A DNA stretch of 26,105 nucleotides from JBAPRR01 sp049281195 (GCA_049281195.1 JBAPRR010000158.1:1-26105); one strand, 5' to 3'; numbered from the stretch's first letter, positions 7,366 through 16,108 are shown. Made by a program: numbers and translations. The notes: generated by a model not told the origin, from the letters alone.

Positions 7366-7896
7366 TCACTGCTTGAACATCAGCTTCGACTCGATGCGGT
7401 CGAGGCGTTGTATGTATTCGGGCGTGTGAACGTCGCGGGCACACATGACGATGGCGTTCTCACCGGTTTCCTCGTAGTAGTTCCGCCGGACACCGATCGG
7501 CGCGAATCCGAACTGCATGTAAAGCGCTTTGGCACCTTCGTTGTGCTCGCGGACCTCGAGGGTGATGTGATGCGAACCGGCCTCCGCGGCTGCCCTGGCC
7601 AGGTCGAGCAGGAGCATCGTGCCGATGCCCTGGCGGTGGAAGGTCCCGTCGACGGTCAGCGTGTTCACGTGGCCCTCGTCCTCGATGAGCATGAGCCCGG
7701 TGTAACCCACGACTACGCCGCCCATCGTGGCGACGGTGTAGCGGCGCGTTTTCTGCGCGAGCTCCGACACGAACAGGGTCGACGTCCAAGGACGGACGTA
7801 CTCCTGTGCCTCGATGCGCATCACCTCGTGGAGGTGCTTGCGGCGCATGAGGACGATTTCGATCGTGTCGGTGAGGGGTTTGGGTTCGGCGACCAT
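7366..7896 (-). CDS. rimI: Ribosomal protein S18 alanine N-acetyltransferase RimI
   Basis: A 176-residue GNAT acetyltransferase; RimI acetylates the N-terminal alanine of ribosomal protein S18 and may act on other N-termini. The acetyl-CoA-binding motif A is HRQGIGTMLLLDLA (R/Q-x-x-G-x-G/A), followed by ITLEVREHNEGAKALYMQFGFAPIGVRRNYY and ENAIVM, which are RimI hallmarks. The C-terminal extension after ARDVHTPEYIQRLDRIE is longer than in E. coli RimI. ATG 7896 has only a weak purine-rich upstream site; a second Met at residue 17 (MRRKHLHEVM) is an alternative. Its place between tsaB and tsaD is conserved in actinobacteria. Confidence 0.92.
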   Translation of the reverse strand: MVAEPKPLTDTIEIVLMRRKHLHEVMRIEAQEYVRPWTSTLFVSELAQKTRRYTVATMGGVVVGYTGLMLIEDEGHVNTLTVDGTFHRQGIGTMLLLDLARAAAEAGSHHITLEVREHNEGAKALYMQFGFAPIGVRRNYYEETGENAIVMCARDVHTPEYIQRLDRIESKLMFKQ

Positions 7897-7953
7897 CTCT
7901 ACGCGTTCTGTCGGGACTCTCTGAATTCTGCCGGGATCGCGGAGGTCGCGGTG

Positions 7954-8685
7954 TCAGCTCGGCTGGCTCTCCGCCGGGCGGGTGGCCCGGCTCTCCCAGT
8001 TGATCCGGACATCGGCGTGTCGGACGTAGTCGGGAACAAGTAGGAGAGGGTCCCTGAACTGGCCTTTCGTAGCCAGGTCGACCCCCATTTCGGCCAGAAC
8101 ACCGACCGGAGGTGATGAGAGAAGCCTCCCGGCGATGCGCACGCCGGGGATCATCTTGAGCATCTCCTCGTAGCGGTGAGCGCCGTCACCGACCAGTAGG
8201 ACGTCGTGGCCGTCCATCTTCTCCAGGCGGGCTACGAGCTCGTAAGGCGTTTCGAGGGTGACTACGGCCGAGTCGTCAGATCCCTCAGATCGGAAACCTT
8301 GGCGCCGCCACACGACCTCCCCCCTGCGGGCGTCGAGCACTGCCATCACAGTCGCATCGTCGGACCGCAACCCCGTTGCCGCGTGGAGCAGGACGTCGAG
8401 GCTCGACACCGCTACAACGAGCTTACTGAGCGCGTACGCCAGAGCCTTCGCCGTTCCGACCCCCACACGCAGTCCGGTGAACAAGCCGGGACCGGTATCA
8501 ACGACGATCGCGTCGACCTCGGAGAGCGCTACCCCTGTCGTCGCGCAACACCATTCGATCGACGGCGTGATCGTCTCCGCGTGGCGCCTTCCCTTCGCCA
8601 CAGTTACCTGCGCAAGGACTCCGGACCCGTCAGCGAGCGCGACGCCGGCGGCATCGGTGGAGGATTCGATCGCCAGAACGATCAT
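7954..8685 (-). CDS. tsaB: tRNA threonylcarbamoyladenosine biosynthesis protein TsaB
   Basis: A 243-residue ASKHA-fold partner of TsaD, needed as a scaffold for t6A formation. It opens MIVLAIESSTDAAGVAL and carries the TsaB signature VDTGPGLFTGLRVGVGTAKALA, then AVLDARRGEVVW and a C-terminal PDYVRHADVRINWE. The open frame continues 15 codons upstream, but ATG 8685 gives the family N-terminus and forms an ATGA overlap with the tsaE stop, implying coupled translation. A 57-nt gap separates it from rimI. Confidence 0.95.
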   Translation of the reverse strand: MIVLAIESSTDAAGVALADGSGVLAQVTVAKGRRHAETITPSIEWCCATTGVALSEVDAIVVDTGPGLFTGLRVGVGTAKALAYALSKLVVAVSSLDVLLHAATGLRSDDATVMAVLDARRGEVVWRRQGFRSEGSDDSAVVTLETPYELVARLEKMDGHDVLLVGDGAHRYEEMLKMIPGVRIAGRLLSSPPVGVLAEMGVDLATKGQFRDPLLLVPDYVRHADVRINWESRATRPAESQPS

Positions 8686-9245
8686 GTTGAAGCGAAAGCC
8701 GCGGCGATCTTGACGGCGCGCGGTTCCCAAGACTCGGAGCCGCTCACTGTGACCGTCCGTTCGTCGTCGTCCGTGTCGTCCGTGTCGTCCTTGTGATCCA
8801 TGTCGTCAGCAGCATCAGTAGCGACATCACTGCGTGCGATATCAACCTGGAGCACTTCGGTCCCGAAAGCCGGCGCTCCTGCATCGCCCCATTCGACCGC
8901 GGCGACTGCGCCGTCTTCGACCAGCTCTATGAGACCCAGATCCACGACTTCGCTCATCTGATCGAGTCTGTACAGATCGGCGTGGAGCAGCCGCCGAACC
9001 GGACCGCCTTGTGTGTCATCGTCGGTGCCGCACTCGAGCACGCGCATGAGCATGAAGGTGGGGCTTGTCACCGGGTCGGTAACGCCGAGACCTTCTGCCA
9101 ACCCCTGGACAAATGTCGTCTTTCCGGCCCCGAGATCCCCCACGAGAAGGATGATGTCTCCGGGAACGAGAGTCGTCGCGAGCCGCTTGGCCACAGCGCG
9201 CGTCGCCCCGGCACTTTTTGCCTTATATGTGGCAATAACTCTCAT
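8682..9245 (-). CDS. tsaE: t6A biosynthesis P-loop ATPase TsaE
   Basis: An ATPase that drives turnover of the TsaB-TsaD complex. Walker A is GDLGAGKTT (Lys42), followed by the family motifs VTSPTFMLM, LLHADLYRL and AAVEWGD. The start at ATG 9245 (MRVIATYKAK) fits the family, though no ribosome site precedes it; the open frame runs to 9329, overlapping the uracil-DNA glycosylase end. At 187 residues it is longer than usual (about 150) because of an Asp-rich insertion around residues 148-159, encoded by a 9-bp tandem repeat. The insertion follows the core fold, so activity need not be lost. Confidence 0.94.
   Translation of the reverse strand: MRVIATYKAKSAGATRAVAKRLATTLVPGDIILLVGDLGAGKTTFVQGLAEGLGVTDPVTSPTFMLMRVLECGTDDDTQGGPVRRLLHADLYRLDQMSEVVDLGLIELVEDGAVAAVEWGDAGAPAFGTEVLQVDIARSDVATDAADDMDHKDDTDDTDDDERTVTVSGSESWEPRAVKIAAAFAST
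8770..8805. repeat. Four-unit 9-bp tandem repeat inside tsaE
   Basis: On the plus strand the units are TCCGTGTCG, TCCGTGTCG, TCCTTGTGA and TCCATGTCG. On the coding strand they specify an Asp/Thr/His-rich run such as DDTDDTD. The length is in frame, so copy-number change would lengthen or shorten the acidic insertion without breaking the gene. Confidence 0.85.
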
Positions 9246-9306
9246 CGACTGTGAGTTGCTTGATCGAATGTGGCTGGTGTGATCTGGTCGGCGTCCGGTG
9301 ATGCGC

Positions 9307-9879
9307 TCAGAGAAGTGACCGCTCGACAAGGTGGGTCTTCGCGCGGATGAGATCGGCTCGCATTTCGGCGACGATCTCAGCGCCGCCTCTCAGTGCCGCT
9401 GCCGGGTGATACGTCGGGACCAGGAATCCGTCACGGTACGGGTACGAACGACCCCGCAACTTGCTGATACCTGCGGTCGAGTCCAGTAGGAAACGCGTGG
9501 CGAAGTTCCCGAGCGTCACTACGACGGTCGGATGAATCAGATCGAGTTGAGTCTCGAGCCAAGGCCGGCATGCTTCGATCTCGTCCGGTTTCGGATCGCG
9601 GTTGTTGGGCGGACGGCACTTCACGACGTTTGCGATGTAGCACTTCGACCGATCTATCCCGATCTCTTGCAGCATCAACTTGTCGAGGAGCTTGCCCGAG
9701 CGTCCCACGAACGGTTCGCCCTGAATGTCCTCGTCCCTGCCGGGGCCTTCACCGATGAACATCAGGTCGGCTTCGGGATTCCCCACACCGAAGACGACCT
9801 GCGTGCGGCCGCTTGCGAGTCCGCATCTGGTGCAGGTCATGGCCTCTGCGCGGACCTCGGCGAGCTTCGTCACCGACAC
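9307..9879 (-). CDS. Uracil-DNA glycosylase, family 4 (Fe-S)
   Basis: Removes uracil from DNA arising by cytosine deamination, starting base-excision repair. Family-4 features are the 4Fe-4S ligand set (CTRCGL near the start, then KCRPPNNRD and EACRPW), the active-site motif GEGPGRDEDIQGEPFVGRSGKLLD, and a C-terminal PTYHPAAAL. The start is uncertain. GTG 9879 (MSVTKLAEVRAEAM, 190 residues) has GGGAG about 8 nt upstream and is used here. TTG 9912 overlaps the hydrolase stop and would add 11 residues. The open frame upstream to 10248 is low-complexity shadow of the hydrolase gene. In mycobacteria this gene lies elsewhere, so its placement between the hydrolase and tsaE is a local insertion. 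Confidence 0.92.
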   Translation of the reverse strand: MSVTKLAEVRAEAMTCTRCGLASGRTQVVFGVGNPEADLMFIGEGPGRDEDIQGEPFVGRSGKLLDKLMLQEIGIDRSKCYIANVVKCRPPNNRDPKPDEIEACRPWLETQLDLIHPTVVVTLGNFATRFLLDSTAGISKLRGRSYPYRDGFLVPTYHPAAALRGGAEIVAEMRADLIRAKTHLVERSLL

Positions 9880-9908
9880 TGCGGCGCTCCCATCAGCCCA
9901 CCTTCCGA

Positions 9909-11099
9909 TCAACTCACCTTGAGGGCGTGCTCCTCGAGGAGGCGATCGAACTCCCTGCGCCTCTCGAGCATCGGCATGTGACCGCACCGGGCGAGCTCGA
10001 CCAGTCGCGCTTCGGGGAGCCGCCCCTCGAGGCGTCTTGAGTGCCAGGGCGGGGTCAGACGGTCGTGTGTCCCGACGGTCACCAGTGTCGGAAGGTCCAC
10101 CGAACCGAGGAGACCCGACAGGTTCACCCGCGCCAGGGATTCCAGTAGCCCTTCCATCGTCGGTTGCGTGGCCTCGCCCAGCATGTTTTCCAGGAATCGG
10201 ACCTGAACTGCGGGAGCTTCGGCTCCGAATGCGAGGCGACTGGCCCACCAGCGGACGTCGCCCTTAGGGATCGCTCCCCTCTTGGCCAGAACAGAGGTGC
10301 GCGCCAACCGGAGTGCCGCGGGTGTACTGAATGAGGCGAATGCGTCCCACCCCGGTACACCGAGCATGGGCCCGGAGGTGGTGCTCGTGAGCATCAGACC
10401 GGCCAGGCGCGAATGGCGCTCGTCGTGGCTCAGTCCGGCGACCGCCTGGATGGCGATCATCCCTCCCATCGAATGGCCGACCAGGACTGCGTGCTCGACG
10501 TCGAGAGACCTCAAGACCTGGCGGACATCCATGGCCATCCGCTCGAGCGCGGGCGGCGGGACGCGGCGGCGGCTCGGGCGCGAGCGGCGTCTGACGGAGG
10601 CTTGCGGGGCGTCGTCCGGCATGAGCTTTTCGCCCGACCCGGGAATCTCGAGACCAAACCCATCGGATCCGACGACCGATTGACCGTGTCCCCTCAGGTC
10701 GAGGGCGATGACCTCGAACTCATCTGCCAGATCGTTGAACTGGTGCACCCAGACGGTGGAATTGAGAAACACTCCGTGAAGCAGAACGAGGGGCATGCCC
10801 TTGCCGCGTCTTACGACGTGGATGCTGCCGCCGTCATCTGTCTCGATGTCGTAGTGCTTCGCATCCGCCGGCATGTCCAGGCCTTCGGCTCTCATTTCGT
10901 CGGCAGTGGCCAGAGAGCGAGCGACAAACCGGCGCTGTGCAGCCCAACCTACGGCCAGCGCCGCGCCGGTACCGAGGGCGGCGATTCCGGCCGTGCGGCC
11001 GAAACGGCCCATCCTGCCGATGCGCTTTACGGCTTCGATCCCGATCTCCACACCGCGTTCGACGCCGTGCTCGAGTTCCCCATGGTCAGGTTCGCTCAT
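9909..11099 (-). CDS. Membrane-anchored alpha/beta-fold hydrolase
   Basis: A 396-residue serine hydrolase of unknown substrate. A hydrophobic segment at about residues 37-55 (AGIAALGTGAALAVGWAA) follows an Arg/Lys-containing stretch and suggests an N-in membrane anchor. The fold shows LVLLHGVFLNSTVW (oxyanion region), ALDLRGHGQS, the nucleophile elbow VGHSMGGM, the acid in VGTHDRL and the catalytic His in CGHMPML. Between DLRGHG and the nucleophile lies an Arg/Pro-rich insertion (RRRSRPSRRRVPPP). Its ATG overlaps the alr stop by 4 bp (ATGA). An alpha/beta hydrolase next to alr is common in actinobacteria. A lipid or cell-envelope ester substrate is an inference only. Confidence 0.9.
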   Translation of the reverse strand: MSEPDHGELEHGVERGVEIGIEAVKRIGRMGRFGRTAGIAALGTGAALAVGWAAQRRFVARSLATADEMRAEGLDMPADAKHYDIETDDGGSIHVVRRGKGMPLVLLHGVFLNSTVWVHQFNDLADEFEVIALDLRGHGQSVVGSDGFGLEIPGSGEKLMPDDAPQASVRRRSRPSRRRVPPPALERMAMDVRQVLRSLDVEHAVLVGHSMGGMIAIQAVAGLSHDERHSRLAGLMLTSTTSGPMLGVPGWDAFASFSTPAALRLARTSVLAKRGAIPKGDVRWWASRLAFGAEAPAVQVRFLENMLGEATQPTMEGLLESLARVNLSGLLGSVDLPTLVTVGTHDRLTPPWHSRRLEGRLPEARLVELARCGHMPMLERRREFDRLLEEHALKVS

Positions 11100-12301
11100 G
11101 ACGAGCCCCCCACAGTCACGCCTCTGTCCATCTCATCCTCCACGCCGGCCCGGTGGTCGACCAAAACCCGCGGCACCCTCTGCCCGATACCGCACAACAC
11201 CTCGTAGCTGATGGTCCCGAGCACTTCCGCCCAGTCGGTCGCAGTCAGGGTCTCGCGTCCCTGGCTCCCGATCAAAACCACCTCGTCTCCGACCGCGACA
11301 CCGGAGTCGGGGCCGCAGTCGACGACCGTCTGGTCCATGGTCACCGTACCGGCCAGAGGCCGTCGACGGCCACCGACGAGAACGGTCCCGCCGCGTTCGA
11401 AATAAGCCCGGGGTAGCCCGTCGGCATATCCGACCGGAATAACGGCCACCGTGGAGTCTTCCGGGAGCGCCCGCCTTCTTCCGTATGAGGGACGTTCGCC
11501 TGCGTCGAGCTCGCGGACCTGGCTGACCTGGGCCTTGAGCGAGAGGACCGGTTTCAGATCGACGCCCAAATCTCCGAGCAGCGGGACCAGTTCCGGTGCC
11601 GGTGGCTGGCCGTACAGCGCGATACCGCAGCGGATCATGTCGAACCGCGCGTCGGGGTACGCGATGGCGCCCGCCGAGTTCGCTGCGTGGCGCATCGGGA
11701 CGTCTATCCCTGATGCCGCGACATTGAAGAGGACCTCGTTGTAGAGATCGACCTGGTGGGCCGTGAAGGCTCGGTCTTCCTCGGTCACACCGTCTGCCAC
11801 TGCCAGGTGGGTCCACACAGAACCGAGATGCAGATGCGGGGACTCTGTGATCGCTCGGGCGAGGACAGGAACATCGGCCGGCTCGGCACCGACGCGGTGC
11901 ATTCCCGAATCCACTTTGAGATGCACGTCAGCCACCCGGCCCGTCTGCCTCGCCGCGTTTTCGGCGGCGGTAATTCCCTCTTGCGTGTAGACGGCGAACG
12001 GAAGCCCGTTTGACGTGGCCAAGACCATCTCGTCCGCGGTCGGCTCGGACAGGACGAGTACCGGGGCGGTGATCCCGGATCGACGGAGCTCCATTCCTTC
12101 TTCTGAAACGGCGACGCCGAGCCACTCTGCTCCGGCCTCCAACGCGGCATTAGCGATCGCGACGGCTCCGTGTCCGTACCCGTCGGCCTTCACCACTGCG
12201 CACAGGTCCGTTCCCGAGATGCGCCGGAGAGCTTGCACGTTGTGTCTCACCGCGGCGAGGTCTATCTCCGCCCAAACGGGGCGCATGGCTGCCTCAGCCA
12301 T
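11096..12301 (-). CDS. alr: Alanine racemase
   Basis: PLP-dependent interconversion of L- and D-alanine for peptidoglycan. The PLP lysine is in AVVKADGYGHG (K38), the second catalytic base is the Tyr of SYGRRR in the C-terminal beta domain, and PVGYADGLPR, AGTVTMDQTVVDCG and YEVLCGIGQRVPR are family landmarks. At 401 residues it is slightly longer than typical. ATG 12301 overlaps the end of the upstream nnr gene by 8 bp; ATG 12286 (MRPVWAEIDLAAV), with TGAGGC before it, is an equally good start. It sits among other envelope-precursor genes (glmM, glmS). Confidence 0.96.
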   Translation of the reverse strand: MAEAAMRPVWAEIDLAAVRHNVQALRRISGTDLCAVVKADGYGHGAVAIANAALEAGAEWLGVAVSEEGMELRRSGITAPVLVLSEPTADEMVLATSNGLPFAVYTQEGITAAENAARQTGRVADVHLKVDSGMHRVGAEPADVPVLARAITESPHLHLGSVWTHLAVADGVTEEDRAFTAHQVDLYNEVLFNVAASGIDVPMRHAANSAGAIAYPDARFDMIRCGIALYGQPPAPELVPLLGDLGVDLKPVLSLKAQVSQVRELDAGERPSYGRRRALPEDSTVAVIPVGYADGLPRAYFERGGTVLVGGRRRPLAGTVTMDQTVVDCGPDSGVAVGDEVVLIGSQGRETLTATDWAEVLGTISYEVLCGIGQRVPRVLVDHRAGVEDEMDRGVTVGGSS

Positions 12302-13706
12302 CGAACACTTCTTTCTCCGCGGACAACCACCGCGCGACCAGGTCGGCCAGATCGCCCGCCACCAGTCCTTCTGCCGGTCCGAGTCCCGCTGCTCGACCGT
12401 GCACGTGAGCGCCTAGGGCAGCGGCCTCGAGTGGTGCGGTTCCTCTGGCGATGAACGCGGCGATCACTCCAGACAGGACGTCGCCCGTACCGGCGGTCGC
12501 AAGATTGGGACCACCTGACATGACGATCCTGACCGGACCGGGGACATCACCGTCTCCGCCGGCCACGACGGTGGTGGGGCCCTTCAGAAGGACCACGGCC
12601 TCGGCTTCTGCGGTTGCTCTCACGGCTTCGCCCACCCTGTCCGTCCCAGGTGTTCTTCCGAACATCCGGGCGAATTCGCCGGCGTGAGGAGTGAGGACCA
12701 GAGGACCGGCCTCAGCGGCACGACTCCTCGCCACCGCGGCCACCTCGGGGGCCTGTCCGAGAGCGAACAGTCCGTCCGCGTCCACGACCACCGGTACCGG
12801 AGACTCGATGGCCAGTTGCCTGACATCGCTGCTGGTCTCTGGATCGCGGCCGATTCCAGGGCCGATCACCACGCAGCGGCACCTCTTCGCCACTTCGAGG
12901 ACCTGGGATGCCCAGCCGTGCCGCGGTATCTCCAACCCGACGGCTTCGCTCGCCGGCAGCTCGGTGGCGCTGGCACCGGGAACTGCGAGGCGAACCATTC
13001 CCGCGCCCGCCCGGTATGCGGCGGTGGCGCTGAACGTCGCGGCGCCGAGCATCCCCGGCGATCCGGCCACGACCACCACGCCGGACTGCCACTTGTTGGC
13101 GTCGCGATCGCGCGATGGAACCATCTCTGCGACGTCTGAATCCTCGATCAACCACATATTTGCGCCGGACACGTCTAGTCCGATGTCCGCCACGTAGACG
13201 AAGCCACTCAGCGCCGGACCATCACCTTGGAGCAGACCCGGTTTGAGCGCGGCGAAGGTGACCGTGACGTCTGCACGTAGAGCCTCACCCGACACCTCGC
13301 CCGTTTCACCGTTCACACCGGACGGGATGTCGACGGCGAGGACCGGAACTCCGAGCGGAACAGAAGGCGCTTTGTAACTGCCGCGGAAGCCGGTGCCGTA
13401 CGCGGCGTCGATGACGAGATCGACATCCGGCTTACCGGCTATCCGCTCCGGCGCGTCCGCCGCATCGATCACCGTGACACGCGCTCCACGGGCTCTGAGG
13501 CGGTTCGCCGCGACGCGCCCGTCAGCACCGTTGTTCCCCTTGCCGGTGACGACCACGACCCTGCGGCCGTATGCGCCGCCGAGCAGCCGGAGCGCCCACG
13601 TGGCAACGGCGGTTCCCGCGCGCTCGACAAGCACCGACTCGTCGACTGTCGCAAGTGCGGCCGCATCGATCTCGCGCATCTGGGAAACGGAGACGACGGG
13701 CTTCAC
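12294..13706 (-). CDS. nnr: Bifunctional NAD(P)H-hydrate epimerase / ADP-dependent dehydratase
   Basis: Repairs damaged NAD(P)H: the N-terminal domain (YjeF_N/NnrE, about residues 1-210) epimerises R- and S-NAD(P)HX, and the C-terminal domain (NnrD, a ribokinase-fold carbohydrate kinase relative, about 215-465) dehydrates S-NAD(P)HX using ADP. Visible motifs are GKGNNGADG, DLVIDAAYGTGF and VDIPSGVNGETG in the first half, and VVIGPGIG, LTPHAGEFARMFG, LLKGPTTVV and GGPNLATAGTGDVLSG in the second. The start is GTG 13706, overlapping the acpS stop as GTGA. The 470-residue length fits the fused enzyme. It often lies beside alr and acpS in actinobacteria. Confidence 0.96.
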   Translation of the reverse strand: MKPVVSVSQMREIDAAALATVDESVLVERAGTAVATWALRLLGGAYGRRVVVVTGKGNNGADGRVAANRLRARGARVTVIDAADAPERIAGKPDVDLVIDAAYGTGFRGSYKAPSVPLGVPVLAVDIPSGVNGETGEVSGEALRADVTVTFAALKPGLLQGDGPALSGFVYVADIGLDVSGANMWLIEDSDVAEMVPSRDRDANKWQSGVVVVAGSPGMLGAATFSATAAYRAGAGMVRLAVPGASATELPASEAVGLEIPRHGWASQVLEVAKRCRCVVIGPGIGRDPETSSDVRQLAIESPVPVVVDADGLFALGQAPEVAAVARSRAAEAGPLVLTPHAGEFARMFGRTPGTDRVGEAVRATAEAEAVVLLKGPTTVVAGGDGDVPGPVRIVMSGGPNLATAGTGDVLSGVIAAFIARGTAPLEAAALGAHVHGRAAGLGPAEGLVAGDLADLVARWLSAEKEVFDG

Positions 13707-14104
13707 GATTCGCGGCCTTCGGCTGGATCAGGGCCTTCAGCAATGGCGCTGGCGACGGCGACGGTGTGCGTGTGGGTCAGGGATAGGTGCCAGTGCTCCA
13801 CTCCTTTTTTCTGTGCGAGGAACGCTGCGTCACCATGCAGAGCGAATGCGGGAGCGCCGTCGGTGTTTCGGGTCACCTCGATGTCGCAGAACCGGGCAGC
13901 GCCGATCCCGACTCCCAACGCCTTGAGCGCGGCCTCCTTCGCCGCGAAGCGGGCCGCGAAGCGGATCGCCGGATCGCCGGATCGCTCTGCGTACTCGCGT
14001 TCGGACGCGGTGAACAGGCGTCGCTTGATCGTCGGGCGGCGTTCCAGGATGGTCCGGAAACGATCCACATCCACGGCGTCTACCCCGGTGCCGAGCACTG
14101 ACAC
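13703..14104 (-). CDS. acpS: Holo-[acyl-carrier-protein] synthase
   Basis: Transfers phosphopantetheine from CoA to the ACP serine. The Mg-binding Asp lies in VLGTGVDAVDVDRF and the partner Glu in RFAAKEAALKALG; LSLTHTHTVAVASA near the end matches the C-terminal strand. The open frame begins at 14128, but GTG 14104 (MSVLGTGVD) is preceded by GAGAGG at 7 nt and gives the normal family N-terminus and a 133-residue protein. Two paired overlaps (acpS-nnr, nnr-alr) indicate tight co-translation. Confidence 0.94.
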   Translation of the reverse strand: MSVLGTGVDAVDVDRFRTILERRPTIKRRLFTASEREYAERSGDPAIRFAARFAAKEAALKALGVGIGAARFCDIEVTRNTDGAPAFALHGDAAFLAQKKGVEHWHLSLTHTHTVAVASAIAEGPDPAEGRES

Positions 14105-14146
14105 AGCATTACCTCTCGTGCAAAGCATTACCCAGGGATCTCATCG

Positions 14147-14161
14147 CGCCGGCATCCGGCG
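14147..14161. terminator. GC-rich hairpin after glmS
   Basis: CGCCGG-CAT-CCGGCG gives a perfect 6-bp stem about 12 nt past the glmS stop, in the 69-nt gap before acpS. No T-run follows on the minus strand, so termination, if any, would be weak. Confidence 0.3.
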
Positions 14162-14173
14162 GTGAGCCCGCCG

Positions 14174-16060
14174 TCACTCGACGGTGACCGTCTTAGCCAG
14201 GTTGCGCGGCCTGTCGACGTCGAGGCCGTGCAGGCGGGCCAGGTGGTACGCGAAGAGCTGGAGCGGGACGATGTCGACGACAGGCGAGAACAGCTCGCTC
14301 GTGGCGGGCGACCACAAAACGGCGTCTGCATGCCTGGCGGTCTCTTCGTCGCCGTCGTTCGCCACGAGCACGACGGTCGCTCCCCTCGCTTTCACCTCCG
14401 CGATGTTGGCGAGCATCTTCTCCCTGAGGCGCGTGCGCGAAGCCACTCCGACCACGACCGACCCCGGTTCGATGAGCGCGATCGGACCGTGCTTGAGCTC
14501 ACCGGCCGGATATGCCTCGGCTCTGACGTAGGCCAGCTCCTTCAACTTCAGAGCGCCTTCCATGGCGACCGGGTTCCCGATGTGGCGGCCCAAAAAGAAG
14601 AAGTCGCGCGTGTTCGGGAATTGGGCGGCTACCGCGGCGACCTCCGCATCGCGGCTGAGCGCGGCAGTCAACAGATCGGGCAGCCTGGCGAGCTCGCTGA
14701 GTGATTCGCGGATCTGCGCGGCATTGAGGTTTCCCCGCATCTCGGCGAGATATAGGGCGAGGATCTCGAGTGACACGATCTGCGTGAGCAAGGTTTTGGT
14801 TGCCGCCACGCCGATCTCAGGTCCCGCTCTGGTGTAGAGCGCTCCGTCAGCCTCGCGGGCCATCGACGAGTCGACCACGTTCGAGATGACGAGCAGCCTT
14901 GCTCCCAAAGAGCGCGCCTCGCGCATCGCCTGGAGCGTGTCGACGGTCTCCCCTGATTGGCTTACGCCGATCACGAGCGTCCGGGAGTCCAAAACGGGAT
15001 CGCGGTAACGGAACTCGGAGGCGATGTCGACGTCGACGGGAAGTCGCGCCCACTTCTCTATGGCGTACTTGGCCACCAGGCCTGCGTGGTAGCTCGATCC
15101 GCAGGCCACGATGACGACCTTGTCGATCTGCAGCAGCTCCTTGCGACCGATGCGGCCTTCGTCGAGGACGATGGCACCGTCGGAGTCGAGACGTCCGAGC
15201 AGGGTGTCGGCAACGGCACGAGGCTGCTCGTGCATCTCCTTGCTCATGAAGTCGTCGTAACCGCCCTTCTGAGCGGCTTCGAGGTCCCATTCGACCTGAA
15301 GGGCGACGGGCTCCACCGCTTCACCCTCGAGGGTGGTGACACGAAGGCTGCCCGGACGGATCTCCGCGATCTGGTCGTCTTCGAGGGCCCAGAGCTTGCG
15401 TGTGATCCCGAGCAGGGCGGGGATGTCCGACGCGAGCAGTCCGACTCCGCGCGGGTCCTCCGATCCATTGGAGTCGCTCGAGCGTGCGTCGCTCGCGTCT
15501 TTGATACCGACGACGAGTGGGGAAACCCGCCTTGCCGCCACGATGGTGTCGGGCTCGGAGGCTGAGACCACTGCAAGGGCGAACGCACCGCGCAGGGCGC
15601 CGAGAGTTATGCGGACGGCCTCGACGAGACCGACGCCGCCGGCGAGGGCGGACTCGATCAGGTGAGCGACGATCTCGGTGTCGGTCTCGGACTCGAGCTT
15701 GTGTCCCGCTTCGCGCAGTTCTGAGGCCAGCTCGTACCAGTTTTCGACGATCCCGTTGTGAACGACGGCGACCGTCTGGGTGCAGTCGGTGTGCGGGTGC
15801 GCGTTGTGCTCGGTCGGGTGCCCGTGGGTAGCCCAACGGGTGTGGCCGATGCCGGCGGATGAGGCGGGAGCGTTGGTGGTCAGTTCGCGGAGCTTCGCCA
15901 GCGACCGGGTCCCGTCAGCGGCCCTGACCCTCCACAGCCTGTCGGGTAGAACCAGCGCCACGCCTGCGGAGTCGTATCCCCGGTATTCCAGGCACTCGAT
16001 CCCGTCGAGCAGCGTTTCGAGTGCCCCAGAGCTGCCGGTCACCCCCACGATTCCGCACAT
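14174..16060 (-). CDS. glmS: Glutamine--fructose-6-phosphate aminotransferase (isomerising)
   Basis: Makes glucosamine-6-phosphate, the first committed step to UDP-GlcNAc. The N-terminal glutaminase domain begins MCGIVGVTG, where Cys must be residue 2 to serve as the nucleophile after Met removal; this fixes the start at ATG 16060 although the frame opens at TTG 16069. YRGYDSAGVA, GHTRWATHG and HNGIVEN follow. Two SIS domains come after about residue 290: ACGSSYHAGLVAKYAIEK, GVSQSGETVDTLQAMREA, and FLGRHIGNPVAMEGALKLKE. The end NLAKTVTVE is canonical. It lies 48 nt after glmM, so the two enzymes catalysing consecutive steps are adjacent. No ribosome site is obvious. No glmS ribozyme is visible upstream. 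Confidence 0.97.
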   Translation of the reverse strand: MCGIVGVTGSSGALETLLDGIECLEYRGYDSAGVALVLPDRLWRVRAADGTRSLAKLRELTTNAPASSAGIGHTRWATHGHPTEHNAHPHTDCTQTVAVVHNGIVENWYELASELREAGHKLESETDTEIVAHLIESALAGGVGLVEAVRITLGALRGAFALAVVSASEPDTIVAARRVSPLVVGIKDASDARSSDSNGSEDPRGVGLLASDIPALLGITRKLWALEDDQIAEIRPGSLRVTTLEGEAVEPVALQVEWDLEAAQKGGYDDFMSKEMHEQPRAVADTLLGRLDSDGAIVLDEGRIGRKELLQIDKVVIVACGSSYHAGLVAKYAIEKWARLPVDVDIASEFRYRDPVLDSRTLVIGVSQSGETVDTLQAMREARSLGARLLVISNVVDSSMAREADGALYTRAGPEIGVAATKTLLTQIVSLEILALYLAEMRGNLNAAQIRESLSELARLPDLLTAALSRDAEVAAVAAQFPNTRDFFFLGRHIGNPVAMEGALKLKELAYVRAEAYPAGELKHGPIALIEPGSVVVGVASRTRLREKMLANIAEVKARGATVVLVANDGDEETARHADAVLWSPATSELFSPVVDIVPLQLFAYHLARLHGLDVDRPRNLAKTVTVE

Positions 16061-16108
16061 GGTGCACAAGGCTACGGCAGCGGCGTGGCCGTTCTTTACA
16101 GGTGCAGG

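Noticed and set aside
9913..10248. Extra 110 or so codons in frame upstream of the uracil-DNA glycosylase
   Set aside because: Low-complexity Arg/Pro/Gly text that is the alternate frame of the hydrolase gene; the family N-terminus begins near GTG 9879.
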